64,000 nt of DNA from the NCBI RefSeq assembly GCF_030463535.1, contig NC_132879.1, positions 44,473,970 through 44,537,969 on the forward strand, written 5' to 3'. Both the position numbers and the translations under genes were made by a program. How positions within the stretch are numbered: position 1 is the first letter of the stretch; the number at the start of each line of letters is the position of its first letter. This stretch comes from Salminus brasiliensis (taxonomy: Eukaryota; Chordata; Actinopteri; Characiformes; Bryconidae). The notes beneath the pieces are model-generated. The model was given only the letters and a program-made list of their open reading frames with translations, searched no databases and was not told where the DNA came from. This document shows positions 45,732 to 56,100 of the stretch, piece by piece.

Positions 45732-45889
45732 CTGCAGCGTTGGGTTTGGACAATTCTCTGTGGTAAAAAATCAGCAGAACGACACAGACTAAGAGTCCCA
45801 GCTGTGAGGGAAAGTAATGAAACTGAAGCTGCTTTAGGTTGGAGTTAATGGTAAAGTTGGTAAAGACTGCGCTCTGCTCCGCTCTGGAT

Positions 45890-45990
45890 CAGGCAGTATA
45901 AGGCATTTGGACTCTCAGCCCCTCTGCCCGGGGATTCAATTAGTGCAGTCTGATTGGACACCAGTCATGATGTCACGCATCTGACATCAG
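45890..45990 (-). promoter_or_regulatory. Putative urocortin promoter: CRE-like pair, CCAAT box, weak TATA
   Basis: Read on the - strand: two inverted CRE-like octamers TGATGTCA (45968-45975) and TGACATCA (45982-45989), a CCAAT box (45953-45957), and a weak TATA-like CTTATACT near 45897-45903. The order and spacing suit a cAMP-responsive CRH-family promoter. A stronger TATAAATA lies further up at 46093-46100, so the start site is uncertain. Confidence 0.45.
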
Positions 45991-47124
45991 CGGTCCCGCC
46001 CAGGTAGAAGAGAACAGTGATTAATAGACACTCACCAGTCCTCAACGACTGTCCCCAAACTTTCCCCTGTCAAAATGTCTTACCGGAGCGTTTATTTATA
46101 GCTCCAGCTGTCTAAATAAAACTGGAGGTAGTGAATGCTGATCGGCTAAAAGCAGCATGGCAGAAATATAGGCTACATAGGGTATTTGTCATAGCCTAAA
46201 TGACATCATAGGAAAATGCTCTCAGTATTAAAACAGTAGGAAGGATATTTGGATAACACTTTTCAGAAAATTCTTCTAGTATTAAAATGGATATTTTGAT
46301 CGCATTAATCACTGCATCAGACGGCCAAGATAAGGTAATCATTTTCTTGTCAACATTAAGAAGAGCACTGCACATTTTTGGAACACTTAAGCAACTAATA
46401 ACAGTAACAGATGAACACGCTTGAAGTAGAATAACATGAAAAACACAAGAAAACATCATGATAAAGTTATAGCCAGTATAGCCAGTATTCAGAGAAGCTC
46501 AGTCATCAGAGTTTTTCTGTGTTCAATAAGCTTGACTGTGATGCGAAAAGCTTCAAAGTTTTAGTGCAGTTTTCCCTCCAGTCCGCCTGCACTGCCAACT
46601 TTCACACACATTAGGTGATTAGATAGATCAGGTTTGATGGAAGCAGGGTAAACACTCAGATGTGCAGGGCATGGCTTCCTTCAGGACCAGAGTTGGAAAT
46701 CACTGCTCAGGTGTACTAAGTTTGCCTTGTTTTTCTCGCAGGTTTTCCACTTTCAGTCCAGGATCCTCTAGAACACAGAACCTGCCATGTCTTCATCTGT
46801 TGCATTACTGGAAAGTATACGCTCGAATCTCTGCTTAATCAGCCTGCTGTAACAAGTTCATACGAACTTTAAGCATTCAGAACCACGGAGAGCTCCACCG
46901 TGTTTGTTGTATAAGGCATCAGTCACCAACTTGACATCCTGATGGCCATTCCCAAGTCCGCTTACATAATCTTTAGGCCATGGTCGTCCCTAAATCTACC
47001 ATTCCACATGTTTCATCTCCAGCCCAAATCCAAGCAGCTCATCAAGGACTTCTGAAAGCAATCATTAGACGACTCGAGTGGGGTCACATTGAAGCTGCAG
47101 GAAGGTAGATCTCCTGGAGCATGG

Positions 47125-47330
47125 TTGGTGTGGTTGGTTTAGCGTAGCAGTTAACAACACCACACTCCCCAGGGTTTGATTTCCTGGCCAGGCGAGAACA
47201 CCACTTCACACCAATAAGAGTCCTTGGGCAAAACTCGTACCACTACATTTGCCTACCTGTATAACATGGTTCAAACGTAAGCCGTTCTGGATAAGTGTGC
47301 TAGCCAAATGCTGTAAAATGTAATGTAAAT
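47125..47330 (+). repeat. tRNA-derived SINE with LINE-like tail
   Basis: Head GGTGTGGTTGGTTTAGCG with box B-like GGGTTTGATTTCC. Tail TTCTGGATAAGTGTGCTAGC + CAAATGCTGTAAAATGTAAT + GTAAATG matches the 3' tail widespread in teleost SINEs, with its (TGTAAA) end repeat. Confidence 0.78.
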
Positions 47331-49179
47331 GTGACCACTGGTGTTGGTCGCATGGTTGAAGAGCCATGTTTGCAACTCAGCATCAGCAAAAACTGATCAC
47401 AGGGTCAAAAGGGTCAAATTAACATCTTTCTGTTTCCAGGACCAATTTAGTGTCTATTCTCCGGGTTAGAGATGGTCTGATCTTTTTCAATCAAATGACC
47501 CTCTTTGAGCACTAATTGCTCTGCAGCCCGTTGTCAAGAACGGCTCAGAGGACTTTAGGTTTAATTATCGCCTGTGGGAGTGGTGAGCACTGGACATTTG
47601 CATTGTTAACATCTCAGACAGTACGGGTACAGTCTGACCTCCTAAATGGTCATGAACACCTCTGCCTGCTTTGATCCCCAGTATGATCAAGCTTATTCAA
47701 TCAGTACTCACATGCACGACTTTCCAAAATAATACTCTTCTAATAGACACTAACGAACTGATGCCAGACCAGAGCAATGAGACAATTTCTTCTAATTCAA
47801 TTTTGTTTTTTGTTAGTTCCTGCATCCACCATCAACGTGTCTGGTTGGTCAACTGTTCTGATCTACAAACTAAAGGAAAATCTCAGACTGCAATGGCAGA
47901 GCTGAACCACTAGAGGTCAAAACTAGCCAGATACACTGCCAGTGTAACAGAGGGATGATAAAGACACCTTTCTGTCTAACAAACAAGCCCCAAACCTCCG
48001 TTATAAGGCTCTTATCTACTGTTGCAGAGCTATATATTATAAGTGCTGCATCACATGTGCTTCACTTAGCATATTGTCGTTGGCCTTGCTTTTCTCCCAG
48101 GCTCTCACCTTGAGTTCAGTCCGGGATCCCCTAGATCCCAGCGTCTGTCCTCAGAGACTCGCCCATCTCGCCACGCCTTCATATGGAGTGCTGCCCACTA
48201 CATGGCACCCCCTACTGCTTGGACATATCGTGCTGATGAGAAACAGGCAAACACCTCACAAGAGGGGCCAGTATGGTCAGTGCTTATATAAGATCTGATA
48301 GATAAAATGTCATATTAAAGATCTTGCATCTCTTAGTAGAGGCGAAGAAGGTCAGATGAGTGTACTATGAAGATAATGAGAGAAAGGGGGTGGTGATGTT
48401 TAGCCTACGGGCACATGTAAACACACTCTCCACCAACAAACCCAAAAACAAAAACATAAGACAGTTCTTTGAGGAATTTCTGTCTGCCCCCAGGAGACGC
48501 TGTCCAGACACGACTCAACAAACTGAGTTGAAGAAAAGCCAACAAGGCAGCATTTATAAACAGGATGAAACTGCAAATGCAAGTGAGAGAGAGGTCACGA
48601 CGTAAACCCACGCAGTTACACACATACACAAACACATAGTCAGCATCCTACTGTCCAATAAGGCACCCACAGTGTGTTTTGCCACTTTAATACTTCACAA
48701 ACAAGAATGAGTCAGATGTTCAGTATGTATTCAAATAAAAAGCGCCATTAGTGCAAAACAGTAAACATAAGGAACACAGTGTCAGTGACTCCACGTTACA
48801 AGTGTAGACCAAGCAGTTTGAACCACAGAACTGTGCAGTTGTTTTATATGTCATTACTCACCTATTAATAAAACAATAAGAATGGAAATAGAAGGCATGT
48901 GCCAGTACAGCAGTGCAACAATGCATGGTTCATGGTATATATTCATGGTTCATATATATATATTGCAGGTGTACAATGACAAGAATTACATTCAAAACAA
49001 TTCCAACCATCTAAATGCTGGGGCCATATACAGCAAGCACAGTTAAATCGCATGTATACAAGTATAGACAAGTAACTAACAAAACCTTTTACTACATTAA
49101 TCATGGACATAAAACAACATGGACAATAATCGTTGGGAAAAAAGCACCCTGAAAAGTTAGTGAAACAACAAGTGTAGTG

Positions 49180-49655
49180 TCATCAGGACCCAGGATCTGC
49201 ATGAATAAAGAAAACCAAAAAGATGTTAAAATGCAAGCACTAATAATAATAACACTAATACTAAATCATTGTTCAGTCATACATGGACTTCACAAGACCT
49301 CTAAATGTGTTCTGTGGGATCTGGTACCAAGGCATAACCAACAAATCCTGGATATTGCAAGGCCTTCGCATAAATAAGTGCCCATGATCCTGTTGCCAAT
49401 TTTGGTAGGTACTACCATTGCATACTGCCTTATAATCCACAAGACCTGCTGTTTCAGGGATGGTCTGACCCAGTCTCCTACAACCACAGTTTGGTCCTTG
49501 TACAAGTGGCTCAGATTCTTACGCTTGCCTATTTTTCCTGCTTCCAACACATCACCTTCAGGAACTGACTGTTCCACTGACAGGTCCCACTGTAATTGGA
49601 TAATCAGTGTTATTCACTTCACCTGGTTTTAATGTTATGGCTGATCTGTGTACAT
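49180..49655 (+). mobile_element. Copy of the ATCAGCCAT...ATGGCTGAT inverted-repeat element
   Basis: Contains CACAAGACCTCTAAATGTGT, GGGATCTGGTACCAAGG, GGTAGGTACTACCATTGCAT, GGATGGTCTGACCCAGTC and GGAACTGACTGTTCCACTG. The right end TTTTAATGTTATGGCTGATC-TGTGTAC is intact; the left end is degraded. Confidence 0.75.
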
Positions 49656-49937
49656 TAAATTGGCCACATAATGGTAAAGGGCAGCCTTTAAAAAAAAATG
49701 TTTACAAGGGCTTGATATGAGCAAGGTCATCCTCATGTCAGCTAAATCATTAGAGCAGGTTGTAGCCACACCTGCACACACCTACTCATCACACTGTTAT
49801 TATCTTAACTCATCCTTCTCCTTTGCTAAAGGATAAAATATCCCTCCTAATATGTTCCTCTTTAGCAAATGGGCCTGGCTTGCTGTGCACATGTGAAGTG
49901 ACTGCATCACTGTCCGTTCTGACTGCATAAGCACTCT

Positions 49938-50155
49938 CTATGGATTGTCAGTGATTGACTCATTACCTCTCTGACTCAGTAGGCTGCAGAAGGTCTGACA
50001 GTCATGTTTTGTGCTAAAGCGGTTTCTGTTTCCCCCGCAGCCGCTGTAGACAAAGGGCCGACAATCTCCAGAGCTCAAGTGGAAGTACCAGAGCAGCGTG
50101 AACTCGGAGCAGTTGCCCTCGGACATCGGCTCAAAACACACGTCAGCGACAGAGC
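49938..50155 (-). CDS. col7a1: Terminal exon of the collagen gene: Kunitz/BPTI domain
   Basis: Six cysteines with spacing 8-15-7-12-3, exactly the Kunitz pattern: [10 protein letters not shown], then [10 protein letters not shown], then [15 protein letters not shown], then CQTFC. The residue after the second Cys (P1) is Ser rather than Lys or Arg, so trypsin-like inhibition is not expected; mammalian COL7A1 also lacks a basic P1. Acceptor is ctctgcag|GCTCTG at 50155, and stop TAG is at 49938-49940. Confidence 0.92.
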
Positions 50156-53100
50156 CTGCAGAGGGGGCCAGAGGGGGGAAGCATTACTACACATCATTAC
50201 TAATTCTATTCTACAGCTCGTTAGTAATGAATACTTTATAACTTTAAAACTGCATTGTAGAAAATAAAGACAGACAAAATAATAAAGTAACTAATTACTA
50301 ATAATACATATACAAGTTGAGCCGACTCAGAAACATTAATAAATGTGCCGCAGCTGAGATATTTTGTACAGTTTTTAGTTCATGTTTGTTAACTCCCATC
50401 TGTAGGTCAGAACTTTCCCTATCACATGGGGGAGGCCTTCCTATTCTCACACTCCTGAGAGCTACAGTGTTGATGGGATTCAAACTTATGACATCCTGTC
50501 TCTTGGCAAGCAGCCTGTTAGACACTGTATACAACAGGGTTCTTTAAATCCAGTGTCCAGCACAGTTTGGCAATTTCCCCACTTAGACACACCTGGATCA
50601 AACTGTTAATGTTAGTGACCAGGTGTAGTGGGGGTGATTGAGCAGGGCTGGACACTGGCCCTCCAGGACTGAATCTGAAGAACCCTGATGTACAGAAACT
50701 ATGTGAAAGCGTCCAAGAAATACTAAAAAGGTAAATTTACTCAGAACTGTGTTTTCATGTTGTATAATTTCACAGCTCTAGAGTGGCACATCAGTTTAAC
50801 TGTTCAATCAAGGGCTCAGCACCCTATTGTTAAAAACCTCCCAGTCTGGTTCATAACCGATAGATTGGAATAAACCATAATAGGGGTAGAAACACAGTCT
50901 AAACATTGTATCAAATATTTAAGCAATTTCAGCCACAGCACATTTACTAGTGTTATCAGTTACTTCTTTATTTAGGCATTTAGGTTAGTCTGACTAATGC
51001 ACCTTTTTAATTACATAAACATGGCCATTATGCAGTTACCTGGTATGTGCTTGAAAGCGTATCTACGCTCTCTCTCTGGCTGCTTTTCCTCTTTGTCAAG
51101 TCCTATGAGGCACAAACATGTGTATTCAGTACATTCATCAGTTTTTTGTAAGTCTTGATTGTAAGCTAACATGTCCATGTTGGGCCAGTATGGGTAGTCC
51201 AACTGGGAATCAGCATGTTCTCTTCTTGGGTTTCGCGTTGGCCCCCACCAGGGTTCGTGATGGGATCAGGAGGGGTTAAACATGGGCCCCATCTGAGTTA
51301 TATTCTGCACAATGGGGCCCATTTGGGACCCACCTAGTCCATGTTTCACTAACGTGAGCCCCGCATGAGCATGACTGCTGGAATTGAAAGTGAATGCTGT
51401 CTGTAGGAATGTACAATAGTGGCACACTTTAAGACACAACAAGCTCCAACAAACAGAACAAAAAATGTCTCCTGTTTTTTTTAATATTAGAACAAAACAG
51501 AATCAGAATCTGGACCCTTTTTTTTTTTGATTAGTGAACTTGGCCCAACTTTGGTTTCTCTCTTCTTAGTCTTCTCCAGTCCTCTTTCATGTCTCCTCAC
51601 TAGTCCCACCTTGTTATCAGTGTTTCCACCAGTGACTAGTTTTATTACCCGTTTCCCCGGAGTTATTAGTCTTGTCTGCTATAGCTATAGTGGCTCAGGT
51701 TATTTTTGTTTACATGGTTTAGTTTCATTTGAATAAGTTTCTACCTTGTTCTATAACAGTCTTTAGTAAAGTCAGGAGTGTTTTTTTTTTAATTAGTGGT
51801 CTTCAAGCATGCTCCTGGAGAGCTACCTTATCCTAGACTTTGGATCCCGTCTTAATCCTGATCTGATCCAGCTTATTACTGCCTTCAGAAGTCACTGATT
51901 GGTGGAATGGAGTTCAAGATTTGGGTTGGAGTTAAAAACTGCAGTAAGGTAGCAGTAAGGGTTGGAATCCACATGAATAGACCATACCTCTGAATGTTTG
52001 AATGTGTTTTTTTACCTTGTTGAAGTGTCCTTCAGATTGAGAAACTTTGTAGATGGTTCTACCTAGCATTGCATAACTATTTTGGTGTTATGTAGATGGG
52101 TCTACATAGCAACAGAACTGTTTCTTTTCCAGTAATGTACAGATCCATTTTTGATCACAGTGTACAGTTTCCACACCTCCACACATGACAGCGGCATTAG
52201 TTAGCTAACACTGTGTACATCAGAGATGTGGACAAGTCACTTAATTAGTCAGTCTTTGGGGTGCAAGTCCAAGTCATCTCGCTTGAAAGTCAAGTCAAGC
52301 CTCGAGGGAGTTTCAGTTTAGCCTCATTAATGGCTGCACACACTGGTTTGACATGGCTAGCGCATGGCAAGTTCAACATGGCAAGTTCAACATGTGAATT
52401 TCAAAATGTGTTGCATCTTCCTTTAAAGATCTTTCTGACCTTTAGTTTTTCGATAATGAAAGCCTCTTTAATTGAAACAATACAAAAAAAAAGGTTGTGC
52501 TGCTGGATGCACGAAGATGGCATTAGAGTAATAACTTAGCAAATGACAGCAGCAAAACTGCAAAACTGCACAACATAAGTGAAATTGAAAACTTACTATG
52601 TTAATTTTTCCCATTTACAGTTTTCAAACAGTTAGTCTTAATTAAATATTTTGTTCAGCCTAAAAAGTTTTGAGTCTGTCAATTAACATTATTACTTAAA
52701 ACAGGAAAATAAATATCAGAACACTGAAATTTGAATGCTAATTCTGGGACAGCATAAGTGAGCATACATATTTAAGTGAAAAATAAAACTCTTAACTAAA
52801 CTCTTAAATGTCCCTTAGCAAGTTGCACCCTGACCAGATGCTTTCGGTAGCCATCAACAAGCCTCTGTCAGAATTCTGGTTGATATCTGGAAAATATCAA
52901 ATGGTCGCCTTATTGTATTGTGTTTAGTAATGTCTAAGCTTGGAGGTATCTTTTGAATTATTAGCCTATTCTAACTAGCGAAGGTTTTCTTGGGTAAATA
53001 GCAAAGCACTTTGTAAGTCGCTCTGGATAAGAGCGTCTGCTAAATGCCGTAAATGTAAATGTAAATGTAAATATCTGACCACTCACAACATTCAGTTGTA

Positions 53101-56100
53101 TTCGCCTAGTTTCAGCCGACTAGCTGGTGTTTTGAGGTTGAAGAATTCTAAGGTAGTCCCGTTTCTTTATTTTTTCATCCACTTTGTGTAGTGTACCAGT
53201 TCCCCTGGCCGCAAAATAGCACCAAATCATGATGCTACCACCACCATGATTTGGTGCTATTTAGGTATGGTCATTGTGGCCGAAGAGCCCAGCCTTTGTC
53301 TCATCTGACCATACAATTTTTTTTCTAGAAAGCTTCATGGCAGCCTCTGAATCCATAGCAATGTGAAATGACTGCAGACTGTGACACTGGTGTTCCAGCA
53401 GCCTTGATGGTTTTTGAGTGTTCTTGACTATCTGAAACAATTTTCTCTCAGGTGGGGGAGAAAGAGGTTTACTATACATTCCCCAAAGGTTCTATATGTG
53501 TAAATGCAAATGTTCACATCAGTTGTACCAGGCATTACCTGGACATTGTCCTGTCGGCCCTTTAGTACAAAGTCTGGGTGGTGTCAACCTGAGCCCACAT
53601 GTAAAAAGAGCATGTCATTTTTCTGGAGAATTAAAAGTGGGTATGTTGATAACATCACTATGAATGAGTCAGTAGTCTCTTCGCCATCTTTGATGTGATT
53701 GATGTGAAATTTTTTGCAGTGTACTTTCAGCGCCCTGTCTCACTACACAGGTGGCACTCCTTGTCACAACCACACCTGTAGTGACACACAGTGAACATGT
53801 CTGACACAAGAACTATGCTACATGTTTGAAACGGTAAGATAATGCCTGAACCTGATTATCCAGACATTTTCCGGAGTTAAAACAGCTCAAAAGACTTAGC
53901 TGACTCATCCTTCTCAGATCTGCACTAAGCTCCTGGGCCTTTCCCACTGTACTGTATGTTGGTCAGTACAGTGCTGTTAAACAACCTTTTTATGAGGGCA
54001 CAGAGAAACTACACAGTTAAATCAAGTATTGATTCAACACTGGCTTATTTGTTGTGTACCAATCAATTATGATCACTAACTGGAAGTTAAGAAGTCTTGG
54101 CTTAGGCAAGCTAAAATACATTTTGGAACTTGCAGCTCCAGTGAATGAATTATGTAAGTGGGTGTATATCAAGGGTGTCCAATCTTATCTGCAAAGGGCC
54201 TGTGCGGCTGCAGGTTTTCATTCTAAACAACCAGCAGCACATCTGATTCCATGTTTTAATCAATTGGTGAGTCTTCCAACAACTGATCACATATGATTCT
54301 GCTTGGCTGGAATAAATTGACATCCCCTGTATGTAATGTATGTAGATTTCAAGAGAAAAACTTAACATTTTGTGCATTAAACATGTATGTTGTACACTCA
54401 TTCTGCCCCAGAAATGAATCCCTGAAAGTCCAATATTGCCATGACATTTATGTACATGATGAGTCTATGTAAATGTCTAACCACAGCTGTCCAACTAGAA
54501 AACACTGTTGGTCCATTTCTAATGATGTTTGTCCTAAAACACTGCTTGACGTTCCACCAGCAGGCCTAAACACTGTTGCATTCACTGAGCCATGCAGGAA
54601 CTCTGCATTGACGTCCTATGACTATTTCCTGTCTCCTTTAGACATTAATGAAGCAGCACAGAGTGAACTCTTTCTGGGTGATTAGCCTACACTTGTTTCT
54701 CTACGAACATGTCATATTTCACCCTTCAGGCATGGCATGGCATGCCATTGTTTTGATGCGTTGTCATATTCACAACTGACAGATCAAAGCTTGCAGAGCA
54801 TGCTATATTTAGGGCATTGTAATCATACTGAAACAAATCTCAGTAAACAGACTTGTGTAGACAAAGAATACCACAAAGGAAGGGGTTACTATTCTAAAAC
54901 TTGTTAATTATTACCTTGCTTTCTTGTGGTGTTGTCATATGCAACGGTCGGCTCGTCTGAAACAGTGGGCAAAGCGGTTGGTAGCTCCAGCACCTCTTCG
55001 TCCACCTCCTCCATTTCGACCTCATCCTTCAGAATGCTTCCTTCATCCGGATCATTGGTGTTCACGACAAGAAGGTAGTCCTTCCCTTGATCAAACACAG
55101 AAAACAGAAATGCTGTCACAGATGGTATCTCTTGTTAGCCAAAAGTCATTCACAAAAATCTAAGAGGAGCACATCTGATCAGCTTGACATTGTTAGAGCT
55201 GGAAGGGGCTCTAACTCTCATTTGAAAGGCTGTAATGATAAAACACAGTGTGACATATGTTTAATTTCTGTTAATGGGATTTTTTTTTACTGTTAAGGTT
55301 GTTTGTGAATGGCTCCTGAAGCCACTCGGAGCTCAGCAGCCTGTTCCACTGAGAGAACACTCTAGAACACAACAGATGGTGGAACCCATGGGGTCCCCAT
55401 ACTGCAACAGCAGGGGATTCAGCGCGCATAACTGTATACGGAGGAGCACAAATACATACAAATGTGCAAAATCGTGCATGCACCAACCACCCACACAGCC
55501 ACGTCCACAGGCTCATACATATATAATGATACCCATTGGCTTACCACACTTTTCTATCACCTCGTTGGTCACCAGGTGTTTCACCTCCTCTACCTACATG
55601 GCCGAGAAGGGTAAAAAAGATTTGCTGTAATACTACTGTATGTGACTGGAGTATTACTGACGACAGGAACCACAAACTCACTGTAAGTCCTGGCTCGCCT
55701 TTTTCTCCTTTCATTCCTTCTGTGCCTATGTCCCCCTGGGGAGAACACACACAGACATTGTGCGGGACATCAGAAAGTGGTCTACCTTTAAGCACTCTGG
55801 ACTTATCTTTATAGAACACACCACAAGTTTGGCTGTGAGCTCTGGTTGGGAAGAGCTTACATCTACTCCTCTTTGTCCAGGAATTCCAGGGGGGCCTCTC
55901 TGACAAGTCTTCCCTCGGCCTCTTTTACCTTGCTCTCCCTGAGAAGGAAGATAAAGTCCATGAAGCACATATAGTGTACTTTAACATCCCAGAAACTAGA
56001 CACTTCAGCATCTGATAGACATATCATTGTGATATTGTCCTACCACAACATACAGTCTAAATACAACATTTATTTGAAATTCTGCACATTTTGGTGTACT

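Larger units (their letters stand above)
46000..49937. other. Intergenic region between the urocortin gene and the collagen gene 3' end
   Basis: No protein-coding gene is recognised. It contains a SINE (47125-47330), a pair of diverged 60-base repeats (near 46735 and 48088) and an inverted-repeat element (49180-49655). The collagen 3'UTR must lie at the high-coordinate end, but no AATAAA is evident within 300 bases below the stop codon. Confidence 0.6.
51103..54914 (-). other. 3.8-kb intron of the collagen gene
   Basis: Separates the 63-nt and 171-nt NC2 exons. Contains a GGGGCCCAT-type repeat (51230-51370), a SINE tail (53000-53070) and a Tc1 transposase remnant (53130-53480). No further exon is needed to keep the frame. 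Confidence 0.7.

Noticed and set aside
53261-53479. Functional small gene on the minus strand
   Set aside because: It is a fragment of a Tc1 transposase (WSDETK motif) without the rest of the domain in frame.
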